DNA of 64,000 nt from Flavimobilis massiliensis. GTDB lineage: Bacteria; Actinomycetota; Actinomycetes; Actinomycetales; Cellulomonadaceae. Both the position numbers and the translations under genes were made by a program. Positions 1 to 9,800 of the stretch are shown piece after piece (positions within the stretch are counted from its first letter, which is position 1; every line of letters starts with the position of its first letter). The DNA is taken from assembly GCF_900240335.1 (NCBI RefSeq), contig NZ_LT964979.1, positions 682,001-746,000 of the forward strand, written 5' to 3'. A model generated the notes under the pieces. The model made no database searches. It had not been told where the DNA came from and saw only the letters and a list, made by a program, of their open reading frames with translations.

Positions 1-1
1 C

Positions 2-919
2 CAGGTCGACGCGGGCACGGGCGACGTCCGTGAGATCGCCCGCAACAAGAAGATCACGCGGCCCCGCCCCGGCCACGCGGACCTCGTCGGCATGCGCAAG
101 TACGGTTTCGACGATGCACGGCCGGTGCTCGAGCGCGCATCAGCTCGCGAGACTGCGACCCGTGTTGCTCTCGGTGTTTATGCCGCTGCGTTCCTCGAGC
201 AGACCGTCGGCGTGCGACTGGTCTCGCACGTCGTCGGGATTGGACCCGTTGCCGTTCCCGAGGGCGCCGCCGTCCCAACGCCGGACGATGTCGCAGCGCT
301 TGACGCGGACCCGGTTCGCTGCTTCGACGCCGCAACGTCGGCCGCGATGGTCGCCGAGATCGACGACTGCCACAAGGCAGGCGACACTCTCGGAGGTGTC
401 GTCGAGGTTCTGGCTTACGGAGTTCCCACCGGGCTTGGGACGTATGTGCACTCCGACCGTCGCCTGGATGCACGACTCGCGGCCGCGATCATGGGCATTC
501 AAGCGTTCAAGGGCGTCGAGATCGGCGATGGCTTCCGGACCGCGACCCGTCGTGGGTCGCAGGCTCACGATGAGATCGATGTCGCTGACGGCCACATCAC
601 ACGCGTAACCAACCGTGCCGGGGGCATCGAGGGCGGCATGTCGAACGGCGAGGTCGTTCGCGTGCGGGGAGCGATGAAGCCCATCTCCACCGTGCCGCGT
701 GCGCTCCGGACCGTCGACACTGCGACGGGGGAGCCTGCCCAGGCCCAACACCAGCGCTCCGACGTCTGCGCGGTGCCGCCCGCAGCCGTCATCGCCGAGG
801 CGATGGTCGCGCTCACGCTTGCCGACGTCGTTCTTGAGAAGTTCGGCGGCGACTCCGTCGCCGAGGTCCGCCGCAACTACGAGGCCTACCTCGCGGCCAT
901 CCCCGAGCACATGCGCTGA
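2..919 (+). CDS. aroC: Chorismate synthase, 5'-truncated by window edge
   Basis: Chorismate synthase converts 5-enolpyruvylshikimate-3-phosphate to chorismate using reduced FMN, the last step of the shikimate pathway. The frame is already open at base 2, so the gene starts before the window. About 305 residues are visible, roughly three quarters of the usual ~400. The family signatures TRPRPGHAD followed by KYGFDDARPVLERASARET, and later GGIEGGMSNGE, KPISTVP and QRSDVCAVP, are all present. A stretch near residues 90-150 carries a family-typical insertion. In related genomes aroK and aroB follow directly; here a minus-strand secreted protein gene lies in between, and paired hairpins end transcription right after the stop. 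Identification is secure; only the start is missing. Confidence 0.97.
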   Translation, partial: QVDAGTGDVREIARNKKITRPRPGHADLVGMRKYGFDDARPVLERASARETATRVALGVYAAAFLEQTVGVRLVSHVVGIGPVAVPEGAAVPTPDDVAALDADPVRCFDAATSAAMVAEIDDCHKAGDTLGGVVEVLAYGVPTGLGTYVHSDRRLDARLAAAIMGIQAFKGVEIGDGFRTATRRGSQAHDEIDVADGHITRVTNRAGGIEGGMSNGEVVRVRGAMKPISTVPRALRTVDTATGEPAQAQHQRSDVCAVPPAAVIAEAMVALTLADVVLEKFGGDSVAEVRRNYEAYLAAIPEHMR

Positions 920-931
920 CTAAACTCGTTC

Positions 932-988
932 GCCACATACAGCGAGGGCGGAATCCCCGGTGGGGATTCCGCCCTCGCTGCATGTGGC
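932..988. terminator. Long hairpin downstream of aroC
   Basis: An 18-bp perfect stem (941-958 with 962-979) is extended by an outer 7-bp stem (932-938 with 982-988). It has no T-tract, as is common for high-GC actinobacterial terminators. It sits 12 bases after the aroC stop and can fold on either strand. Confidence 0.75.
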
Positions 989-999
989 ACTACTGCGTT

Positions 1000-1035
1000 G
1001 TGTGCTCCCGGGGCGAGTTCGCCCCGGGAGCACAC
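1000..1035 (-). terminator. Hairpin downstream of the FN3 protein gene
   Basis: A perfect 15-bp stem (1000-1014 with 1021-1035) and a 6-nt loop lie just past the minus-strand stop at 1042. With the neighbouring hairpin at 932-988 it separates two convergent transcripts. Confidence 0.75.
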
Positions 1036-1041
1036 GGTCGA

Positions 1042-4000
1042 CTACTTCACGGTGACCTTCGTCGCCTTGCTCAGCGTGCCCCAACCGAGGGCGTTCTTCG
1101 CCTGGACGCGGAAGTACGCCGGCTTCTTGGACTTGCCCTTCTTCCACGTGTAGCTGCGCGCAGAAGCGTTCGTTGTCTTGAGGGTCTTCCACTTCTTGCC
1201 GTTGGCGGAGTACTGGACCCGGTAGCCCGTGACCTTCGAGCCGTTAGCCGATGCGGCCTTCCAGGTGACCTTGACGGTCTTCTTCTTCGAGGACGTGACC
1301 TTGATCGTCGGTGCGAGGGGCCTGCTCGCAGGAACGAACTGCACTGCAGTCGAAGCTGAACCCGAGCCGAGACGTGTCTTCGCGAGGACGCGCACCTGAT
1401 ACGTCGTCCCGTTCGAAAGGCCCGTGAGAACCGCTGACCTGGCTCCTGTGGTGGATGCCTTCCCAGACCACGCACTCCACTTCTTCCCCGAGAGCTGGCG
1501 GGTCTCGATGAGGTAGCCCGTAATTGGTTGCCCGCCATCGGACACGGGAGCATTCCAAGTAGCCGTGACCTTCCGGTCACCACGTACAGCCTTGAGACCA
1601 GTCGGAGCGCCTGGAGGAGTGGACGTCGCCGGGGTTGTTGGGTTCGGCGAGGGAGTCTGGGCCGGGAGCGCACTCGTCGAGGTCGTGAGAACGGCCACCG
1701 CACCGGCACCGACAGCATTGACCGCGGCAACCTCAACCTCGTATGGCGTCGCGGCCGTGAGGCCGGTGAGCTTGAGCGACGTTGTCGCCGTTGTGGCGGT
1801 CACCCACGAGCCGCCCGCTACCCGGTAGCGAACAACGTAGCCCGAAACGACAGAGCCGCCGGTCGCCGAAGGCGCGGCCCACGACACCGTGAGCGCATCC
1901 GCTGTCGGTGTGGCACGCAAGCTGCGCGGCGCATCAGGATACGTAGCAGTCGACACCTTAGCGACAGTCGAGTAGGGGCTTGAGCCCACGACATTCGACG
2001 CCACAACCCTGAACTCGTACTGCGTGGCGAGAGCGAGTCCGGTGATGGTCAAACTTGTCGCGTTCGCGGATCCCGTGAAGGTCGTCCAGGCGGTCGTGTC
2101 AGTCGCCGGAAGTGCTCGGTACTCAACCGTGTACACCGGCGTCGCGCTGCTACCTACCGCTGCGCCCGAGAGCGCATTCCAGGACACCGTGACATCCGTC
2201 CCGAGGGCAGTTGCGCTGATGCCGGTCGGTGCCGCTGGCGAGGTACGGACCTCAAGCGGGTGCTCAGCAGACGCTGCGACAATCGGTCGTGTCGACGACG
2301 TGAGGGGGTCGGCCTTCGCGGGTACTGCGCGGACGTCCCACACATACGAGGTGCCGTACGCGAAGTTGATGTGGGGAACATAGCTGGTGGCCGCTGTTTC
2401 GACTGGCGTCGTCGAGGTGAGCATTCCGGCCTTTGCGACACGCACGAGGTAGCGCGAGGCACCCGGAACGGGTTCCCAATCGAGGACGATGCGCGACGCA
2501 TCCTGCTCGCCCGCGGGTGGCGCTGTGGACACTGCGCCGATAGGCATGATGAACGAGGGACCGGGGTTGGGCTCCGACCTATTGTTGTCCTTGTCGATGG
2601 AGACCACACTCCACGAGTATCCCTTGCCTGGAATGAGGCCTGTGGCGACAGCCGAGGTGGCTCGGTAGTTGTCGCTTGACCTGGTCACAACGACAGGAGT
2701 CCCGCCATCGGGCGTCACGCTTACCTCAAACTTGCTCGCGCTCACTGCGCCGGTCCAGGACAGCCGGGCCGAGGTCGCACCGGGCAGAACACCGACCGCT
2801 GGATTGACGATCGTGCTTGTGCCGACCGTGAACGCAGCGGCTGGCGAGTATGGCCCCTCGGTGCCGGCTGCATCAAGAACCGCCCAGCGGAACGTGTAGT
2901 TGCCCTTGGGGAGTGCCGTCATCGTCACGGGATTGGTTCCGCTGATGGACTTGAGTGCGACGGTTGCTGGCTGGTCTGTCTTGATTGTCGAGACGACAGT
3001 GTTGCCCTCTCGGATCTCCACAACATAGCCGCGGTTCGCTCCGCCAAGTTGTTCTGCGGTCGTCGGTGTGAGGGAAAGCAGTGTCTGTGCCCCGGCGGCA
3101 ATGACCGTGCCGACAGGAGGCGTCTCACCGAGACGCTTCCACATGAGCTTTCCGGGAGTGGCCCCAGCAATATCCGGCCAAGGCGCACCGGCTGATGGCG
3201 TCTTCGCATAGTCGGCGATGGCGGGGGTAATCTTCGCCAGGAATGCATCGCTCGACGACGCTGCCTGGTTGACGCGGTAGACACCGTTCACCCTTAGCGA
3301 GGGTGTCGGTGTCCAGAAGACCGCCACCTCGGTGGAGCCTTCCTGCGCGGCGGAGACGTCGGCATAGATCTCGACCTTGTAACCGGTCGCGCCAGCAATC
3401 GGCTCCCAGACGAGTTCAGGGCTCGTCGCCGTGATGACCTGCTGCTGCGGAACGCTGGACGTGAAATCGGTCGTGCTCGAGGGCTCCGGGGAGGCAATCC
3501 GGAAGAAAGTGTCTGAGGACCAGATGCTCGGCACAACGTCGGCACTTGAGCCGCTCTTACCCTGGTAAGTCGCAGTCGATGACGCAGCCATGTCGACCGC
3601 ACGAACCTTCGCGCGGTAGAGGTGTCCGGGACGAATTGCCTTACCAGGGTCCGTGGTCCACAGGCAGTCCTTGGCATTCTTGAGGTAGTCAGATGCGTTA
3701 CCTCGCGGGATGTAGGCGGCGATAATCGTCGCGCTCGTGCTCGCGGTCTGGCACGTGACACCGCCCGTGCCATTGACCTGCGTGACCTCAATCTCGTAGT
3801 ACGTGGCGCGAGGGACAGGAGTCCACCTCAGGGCAAAGTCGTTGAAGTCGATGTCCGGTGCGTCGGCGATCGCCGACGCACCGACACGCAGGGTTGGCTT
3901 CGTCGTGTCCGCCGTGGATGAAGCGGGAAGGGACGTGGCGTCCTCACCCATGATCTTGCGCACGTGGGGCAACTTGGCAAGGTCCTCATCGCTCAGGATC

Positions 4001-4941
4001 GCCGGCGGGTCGGGCAGATTGGCCTGAATACCCGCAGCGTCGAGCGGAATGACACGCCAGTAATACGTGACACTCGGCAGCAGACCCACGGGCGCGAAGA
4101 CGGTGCCAACGACGGTGCTCGACATGGTGAGCGTCGAGAACTTGGGGTCGACGCTGAGCTCGACACGATAAGCAGATGCACCGGGCACAGAGTCCCACTC
4201 GAGCAAGACGTCATTGACGTATGTCCCCGGTTTGGGGCTGAGACCACTCGGTGTGGCGTCCTCTTCGGACCAGACCGAGCTAAACGTGCGAGTCGGGGAG
4301 GCTGGTCCCTGATACAGCGCCGTATCGGTGCTTGAGGTGATGAAGTGGGCGGACACTCGCCATGTGTAGTCCCCGCGCAGCGTTACGGCCGGCGTGTAGG
4401 ACGTCGTCACGAGGTTTGGGACGCTGGTCCAGGTCGCGCTGCCCTCAAGTGCGTACTCGAGCGTGTAGGAAACAGCGCCCGGTACGGGTGCCCACGTGAA
4501 TTCCACCGGCGCGGGGTAGGCGATCGTTGCACCATCGGCTGGTGAGATGAGCCCAGGTGCCGGAGCTGCAGCGCGCGTGAATCGCGCAACAGGAGCCTCC
4601 TTTGAAGACACCCCTTGCGGCGTGACTCGCCAGAAGAGTTCGCGTTCCGCGGTGTCTCCCCACAACCCTGTGGTCGGCACCCAGGAGAGTGCCGGCGTTG
4701 TGATCTTGTCGACGATGACACTTGACCCGAAGGATGCGTCGCTCGCGATTTCGACCAAGTAGTTTGTCGCGCCCCGAACTGCGTTCCAGGCGAGCGTGAT
4801 GTCGCCGGTCTCGCCAGTCACCGTGCGCGTGATGTCGGCAGCCGCGACATCCCCCGACGTGGCGATGGCTGGCATTGCAGTCAACAACCCGATGGCTAGA
4901 GCGGCGGCCGTTGCGCCCGCAACGATCCGTGGTGTTCGCAT
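1042..4941 (-). CDS. Large secreted fibronectin type III repeat protein
   Basis: This 1299-residue protein has a Sec-type signal peptide (Arg near residue 5, hydrophobic stretch to about 24, cleavage near AIA-TSG). The N-terminal two thirds hold about eight divergent FN3-like units, each with a W-x-x-V-P-G-A-x-x-Y core. The last ~400 residues hold four more canonical FN3 domains, opening with motifs such as PDAPRSL and PPGAPTGL. The final domain is very lysine-rich. There is no LPXTG motif and no catalytic domain, so a cell-surface adhesive or matrix role is inferred only. The ATG is preceded by AGGGGA. It lies between aroC and aroK on the opposite strand, a position where these two genes are normally adjacent. 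Confidence 0.85.
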   Translation of the reverse strand: MRTPRIVAGATAAALAIGLLTAMPAIATSGDVAAADITRTVTGETGDITLAWNAVRGATNYLVEIASDASFGSSVIVDKITTPALSWVPTTGLWGDTAERELFWRVTPQGVSSKEAPVARFTRAAAPAPGLISPADGATIAYPAPVEFTWAPVPGAVSYTLEYALEGSATWTSVPNLVTTSYTPAVTLRGDYTWRVSAHFITSSTDTALYQGPASPTRTFSSVWSEEDATPSGLSPKPGTYVNDVLLEWDSVPGASAYRVELSVDPKFSTLTMSSTVVGTVFAPVGLLPSVTYYWRVIPLDAAGIQANLPDPPAILSDEDLAKLPHVRKIMGEDATSLPASSTADTTKPTLRVGASAIADAPDIDFNDFALRWTPVPRATYYEIEVTQVNGTGGVTCQTASTSATIIAAYIPRGNASDYLKNAKDCLWTTDPGKAIRPGHLYRAKVRAVDMAASSTATYQGKSGSSADVVPSIWSSDTFFRIASPEPSSTTDFTSSVPQQQVITATSPELVWEPIAGATGYKVEIYADVSAAQEGSTEVAVFWTPTPSLRVNGVYRVNQAASSSDAFLAKITPAIADYAKTPSAGAPWPDIAGATPGKLMWKRLGETPPVGTVIAAGAQTLLSLTPTTAEQLGGANRGYVVEIREGNTVVSTIKTDQPATVALKSISGTNPVTMTALPKGNYTFRWAVLDAAGTEGPYSPAAAFTVGTSTIVNPAVGVLPGATSARLSWTGAVSASKFEVSVTPDGGTPVVVTRSSDNYRATSAVATGLIPGKGYSWSVVSIDKDNNRSEPNPGPSFIMPIGAVSTAPPAGEQDASRIVLDWEPVPGASRYLVRVAKAGMLTSTTPVETAATSYVPHINFAYGTSYVWDVRAVPAKADPLTSSTRPIVAASAEHPLEVRTSPAAPTGISATALGTDVTVSWNALSGAAVGSSATPVYTVEYRALPATDTTAWTTFTGSANATSLTITGLALATQYEFRVVASNVVGSSPYSTVAKVSTATYPDAPRSLRATPTADALTVSWAAPSATGGSVVSGYVVRYRVAGGSWVTATTATTSLKLTGLTAATPYEVEVAAVNAVGAGAVAVLTTSTSALPAQTPSPNPTTPATSTPPGAPTGLKAVRGDRKVTATWNAPVSDGGQPITGYLIETRQLSGKKWSAWSGKASTTGARSAVLTGLSNGTTYQVRVLAKTRLGSGSASTAVQFVPASRPLAPTIKVTSSKKKTVKVTWKAASANGSKVTGYRVQYSANGKKWKTLKTTNASARSYTWKKGKSKKPAYFRVQAKNALGWGTLSKATKVTVK

Positions 4942-4956
4942 GAGGTCCCCTGTGAG

Positions 4957-4996
4957 GTGAGAGTGTCGCGCCTATCGGTGTGACATCGACACTCAC
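4957..4996 (-). promoter_or_regulatory. Inverted repeat in the FN3 gene leader
   Basis: GTGAGAGTGTCG (4957-4968) pairs with CGACACTCAC (4987-4996) apart from a 2-nt bulge. It lies 16-55 nt upstream of the minus-strand ATG, so it is either an operator dyad or a 5' UTR hairpin. Function unknown. Confidence 0.3.
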
Positions 4997-5080
4997 AGTG
5001 CTTGACTTAAGGACTTCGTTCCGATTGAGGGAGCACTGCGCGGTTGCGAGACACACCTTCGTTGCCGTGACGCGGCCCGG

Positions 5081-5092
5081 TAATCTCGACTC
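5081..5092 (+). promoter_or_regulatory. Leaderless promoter of aroK (TAATCT)
   Basis: A TAATCT -10 box (5081-5086) ends 6 nt before the GTG at 5093. This places the expected transcript start on the start codon itself. No Shine-Dalgarno sequence is present and no clear -35 box was found. Confidence 0.5.
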
Positions 5093-5653
5093 GTGCCCAA
5101 CGACGTCATGCCCCGCGTAGTCCTCACCGGTCCACCCGGCTCCGGCAAGTCCACGGTAGCCGCCGCACTTGGCGCCGCAACTGGCTGGCAGGTCCGTGAC
5201 ACGGACGCTGACGTCGAAGCCCAGGCGGGTAGGCCGATCAGCGACATCTTCCTCGATGACGGCGAGCCCGCCTTCCGCGCGCTCGAGCGCGAGGCCGTCG
5301 CGCGGGCGGTTGCAGAGCACGACGGCGTCCTCGCGCTCGGCGGGGGAGCGGTGCTCGCCCCCGAGACCCAGGAGGTGCTAGCGGCCTACGCCGCCGCGGG
5401 CGGCACGATCGTCTTCCTCGACGTCTCGCTCGCGCACGCGGCCCCCCGCGTCGGCTTCAACGTCTCCCGCCCCCTGCTGCTCGGCAACCCGCGCGCGCAG
5501 TGGCAGCAGCTCATGACCGAGCGCCGCCCCGTCTACGAGCGCGTCGCGACGGTGCGCGTCGACACCGACGACGTCGCCCCCGAGGACGTCGCGGCGATCA
5601 TCCTCGAGGCGCTCGGCGCCGAACCCAGCACCACACCCACCGAGGGGAACTAG
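5093..5653 (+). CDS. aroK: Shikimate kinase
   Basis: Shikimate kinase phosphorylates shikimate with ATP, the fifth step of the shikimate pathway. The 186-residue product has the Walker A loop GPPGSGKST at residues 13-21, the shikimate-binding DTDADVE segment near 36-42 and the GGGAVL loop near 87, and is a normal length for the family. GTG at 5093 fits the leaderless TAATCT promoter; ATG at 5108, five codons in, is an alternative start. It is followed by aroB after 2 bases, so the pair forms an operon. Part of the usual aroC-aroK-aroB-aroQ group. Confidence 0.96.
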   Translation: MPNDVMPRVVLTGPPGSGKSTVAAALGAATGWQVRDTDADVEAQAGRPISDIFLDDGEPAFRALEREAVARAVAEHDGVLALGGGAVLAPETQEVLAAYAAAGGTIVFLDVSLAHAAPRVGFNVSRPLLLGNPRAQWQQLMTERRPVYERVATVRVDTDDVAPEDVAAIILEALGAEPSTTPTEGN

Positions 5654-5655
5654 AA

Positions 5656-6783
5656 GTGACCACCGCACCCGTCCGCGTCACTGTGCGCGGAGAGCAGCCC
5701 TACGACGTCGTCATCGGCCGCCACCTGCTCGGCGAGCTGCCCGCGATGCTCGGCCCCGACGTCCGTCGGGTCCTCGTCCTCGCGCCCGCTGCGCTCGGTG
5801 CGACCGCCGAGGCGATCCGTGCCGACCTCGTCGTGCAGGGCTACGAGGCGATCCAGGCCGAGGTGCCCGACGCGGAGGAGTCGAAGACCGCGCAGGTCGC
5901 CGCGTTCTGCTGGCAGGTGCTCGGCCAGGCCGGTTTCACGCGTTCGGACGCGATCGTCGCCGTCGGCGGCGGCGCGACGACCGACCTCGGCGGGTTCGTC
6001 GCCGCGACGTGGCTGCGCGGCATCAAGGTCGTCCAGGTGCCGACGACGATCCTCGCGATGGTCGACGCAGCCGTCGGCGGCAAGACCGGCATCAACACCG
6101 CCGAGGGCAAGAACCTCGTCGGCGCGTTCCACCCGCCCGCGGGTGTCCTGTGCGACATCGACGCGCTCGAAACCCTGCCCCGGTGGGACTTCGTCGCCGG
6201 CCTCGCGGAGATCGTCAAGTGCGGCTTCGTCCACGACGCCCGGGTCCTCGAGCTCGTCGAGGCCCACGCGTCCGAGCTCACGCAGGGCGCGACGCACGTC
6301 CCCGAGGACGTGCTCGTCGAGCTCATCGAACGTGCCGTCGCGTGGAAGGCCGCCGTCGTCGCCGAGGACCTCAAGGAGTCCGGCCCGCGCGAGTTCCTCA
6401 ACTACGGCCACACGTTCGGCCACGCGATCGAGCACGTCGAGCGCTACCAGTGGCGTCACGGCGCCGCCGTGAGCGTCGGCATGGTCTTCGTCGCCGAGCT
6501 CGCCCGGCTCGCCGGCCGACTCTCCGACGCCGACGTCGACCGTCACCGCACCGTCCTCGAGTCGCTCGGGCTGCCGACCACGTACCGCGGAGACCGCTGG
6601 GAGCAGCTCCTCACCGCCATGCGCCGTGACAAGAAGAGCCGCGGCGACACCCTGCGCTTCGTCGTCCTTGATGGCCTTGGCAAGCCCAGCCGCCTCGAAG
6701 GCCCTGACCCGACGCTCGTCGCAGCAGCCTACGCCGAAGTCGCCGCAGACGCGCCTCACGGACGGCATAGGGTGGCAATTTAG
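5656..6783 (+). CDS. aroB: 3-Dehydroquinate synthase
   Basis: This NAD- and metal-dependent enzyme cyclises DAHP to 3-dehydroquinate, the second shikimate-pathway step. The 375-residue product shows the nucleotide-binding GGGATTD loop (104-110), the conserved MVDAAVGGKTGIN segment (about 135-147) and the metal-ligand motif NYGHTFGHAIEH (249-260). I chose GTG at 5656 because a GAGGGG Shine-Dalgarno lies 8 nt upstream and the protein then begins at the usual N-terminus; a longer frame upstream overlaps aroK. Co-transcribed with aroK. The next gene downstream is a secreted protein with its own promoter, not aroQ. Confidence 0.97.
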   Translation: MTTAPVRVTVRGEQPYDVVIGRHLLGELPAMLGPDVRRVLVLAPAALGATAEAIRADLVVQGYEAIQAEVPDAEESKTAQVAAFCWQVLGQAGFTRSDAIVAVGGGATTDLGGFVAATWLRGIKVVQVPTTILAMVDAAVGGKTGINTAEGKNLVGAFHPPAGVLCDIDALETLPRWDFVAGLAEIVKCGFVHDARVLELVEAHASELTQGATHVPEDVLVELIERAVAWKAAVVAEDLKESGPREFLNYGHTFGHAIEHVERYQWRHGAAVSVGMVFVAELARLAGRLSDADVDRHRTVLESLGLPTTYRGDRWEQLLTAMRRDKKSRGDTLRFVVLDGLGKPSRLEGPDPTLVAAAYAEVAADAPHGRHRVAI

Positions 6784-6793
6784 CCGCGTGCGA

Positions 6794-6853
6794 TACGATC
6801 CCCATGCGGCTCACAGGGGGCCGTAACGGGGATACCGCGACAGCGGTGAGGAG
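6794..6853 (+). promoter_or_regulatory. Promoter and leader of the nidogen-domain protein gene
   Basis: A TACGAT box (6794-6799) lies about 60 nt before the ATG. The leader holds a short hairpin (ACCGC with GCGGT, about 6834-6847) directly ahead of a GAGGAG Shine-Dalgarno at 6848-6853. The element is predicted, not recognised as a known riboswitch. Confidence 0.4.
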
Positions 6854-6858
6854 TCACC

Positions 6859-9800
6859 ATGCTCAAGAGACATGGCTGCGCGGCGCTAGTCGCGACCATA
6901 GCCCTAGCACTCACAGGGGGGACCACCGCGGCCGCCGCGGGCATTGCGCCGCAATCGGCGCTCACAGCGTCCCCCATCACCACCTTGGCCACCGAGGTCA
7001 TCACCGACGTGCCGGTGACGGTCTCAGGCCAGTTGATTGATGACGCTGGCGAGCCGGCGTTCGGGTACGTCGAGCTCTACGTCGTCGACGCTGAAGACGG
7101 ATTGTGGAGTGTCGCCGACGCCCAAACCGGCGACGACGGCGCCTTCGAGATCGATCTGCCAGACGAAGGTGACGAATTCACACTCCGCGCGGCAGCGTCC
7201 GGGTACCGAGCGACATGGCTGGGCGATGTCGACGACAGCAACGACGCCAGAACCTTCACCCGTGACGAAGTCGATTCTCTCGACGCCACCATCCGGATGA
7301 TCTCGCAGACGAGCCTCTCCGGCCGCGTGACTTTTGAGGGCGACGACCTTGAGTCAGGCGTCGTCTACCTCTACGGCTGGGACGGAGATGCCTGGCAGGT
7401 CGAGAGTACGTCCGAGGTCTATGACGGCACCTACAACTTCGGCGAAGTCTCGCTTGGTACGTACACGCTGGCCTACCGCACCCACGACGACTCAACCGTC
7501 AGTTCCTTTTACGGCGGCGGCTCGTCGTTGCCGCAGGTCCCCGACGCGAGCAACTCCATCGTCACCACCCCAGGGTTGACAACTGCCGACCTCGAGGTCA
7601 CCGGACTCATTTCCATCGAGGGCACAGTGACGAGCCCCCAGGGGCCGGTCGGTGGTGCGTCCATCCGGGTGTATAAGTGGAGTGAAGAGGGTAACGAGTG
7701 GTGGCATTCCGACCTCAGGGCTCAGACCGACGACGCGGGCCGATACCGGCTCCTCGTCATGCAGGGCGACACTGAGACCTTCACGCTGCGGGTGACGCGT
7801 GCCCGTTATGCCGTGGGCTTCCTCGGTGGCGGCACGTCATTCTCGGAGCCGACGCCCTCGAATTCCTTCACCGCCGCGACTGCTGCCACGCTCCCGAACA
7901 TCGTGCTCACGCCACGAGCCTCCTCTCTCGGTCGGCACGCCGGGGTGATCGCGCCGCACTGTACGACGCACGAGCTGTTGCCAAACGATGACGAGTCGAC
8001 CGACGCGATCCAGCTCCCGTTTAACCTCACGTACTTCGGCCAGCCGTACAGCGAGATCTACGTCAACAACAACGGCAACGTGACGTTCGACGGCCCGCTC
8101 TCGCAGTACACCCCAGAGGCTCTCGATGGCGACCTGTCCAAGCCGATCATTGCCCCGTTCTTCGCCGATGTTGATACGCGCGACACGGAAGAATCCGACG
8201 TCGTCACCTATGGCGCTTCGCCGGACGGTAAGAGCTTCTGCGTCAACTGGGACAACGTTGAGCCCTTTTTCGGAACCTCGTCGTCCGGCGCACTCAACAC
8301 CTTCCAGTTGATCCTCACGTCGCGAGAAGACGTCCCGGGACGCAGTGCGGGCGACTTCGACATCACCTTCAACTACGACGAAATCACGTGGGACACCGGA
8401 AGTGCCTCCGGCGACATCGCGGCTACGGTGGGATACGCCAGCGGTACCGGCGATGACGGCACCTTCTTCCAGCTCGACGGCTCGCTCACGAGCGGGGCCT
8501 TCTTCGACAGCGGGTCCCACGCACTGATCGCGGGTCGCCAGAACTCCACTGTGAGTGGCCGCTACGTGTACGAGATCCGCAATCTCGGCCACGACACGCT
8601 GCTTGGCGGCGTCACTGGAACGGTCCTGAACGCCGATGGCAGCCCCGCTGCCGACGTCTTCGTGGAACTGAGCAACGGCCGCCAGGCCTACACGACCCGG
8701 ACTTCCGCCAACGGCACCTACAGCGTCGCGGCCGCTCGCGTGGGCGAGTACTCGATTCGTGCGTGGCCGATCGATGACGGAGTTCGACAGGCTGGTGCGC
8801 GCGTCACCGTCGTCGCCGGCGAGACAGTCACCGTGCCAGACGTCCAGTTTGCTCAGCCGGTGGGAATGCCCACGAACGTCGGCCTGTCCGGCGCGTCAAC
8901 CGGTACCGCGACGGCGGGCTCGGTTCCGTCCATCTACTACCAGGACGCCCTCGCACTCTCCTACACGGCCGCTCCTGGCGGGACCGCGACCTTCGAGGTG
9001 CTCGGAATTGACGGCAGTGTCCTCACCAGCGGCACGTTCGTTGAATCCCAGCCCGGCGTCTACCAGGCGACCGTTCCGGCGCTCTACCCGCATGTGGGTG
9101 ACGCAGAGGTTCGCATCACGTTCACTCCTGCGAGCGGTGTGCCGACGGTCACTGAGTTCGCCATCTACATCGACCCGTCAGGAACCGTCGTCGACTCCTG
9201 GGGCATGCCCATTGCCGGCGCCACGACGACCCTGCTGAGGGCAGACGACTACAACACCGAGTACACGGTCGTCCCCGACGGCTCCGACCTCATGTCCGCC
9301 AAGAACCGCACCAACCCCATGTCGACGTCCGCACAAGGCATCTTTGGCTGGGACGTCCAGCCGGGCTGGTACAAGGTCCGTGCCGAGAAGCCGGGCTACA
9401 CGTCGGCCACGACCCAGGCGCTCGAAGTGCCACCGGAGCGCGTCGACCTGGTCATCAAGCTCGCGGGTGGCAGCGCACCAACGCTGACCTCGACGCTCTC
9501 CGGCTCTGCGACCGTCGGAAGCCAACTCACCGTCACTGGGCCCACGCTTGACTCGAAGTTCAAGGTCACCGGCTACCGCTGGCTGCGGAATGGTGCTGCG
9601 ATCCCCGGGGCGACTGGCGCAAGCTACACCCTCACTGCTGACGACGCTGGGGCCACGGTGGGCGTGTCGACCGTCATCCAGCGTGAAGCAGTGCGGTTCG
9701 ACCCGCTGGACTCGTCAGTCCTCGTGTCGTTTGCGCCCTTCGAGGCGCCTGCGCCGGCCGTGCAGGTTCCTGCCGCGCCCGTGGTGACCCCGCCCAGCGG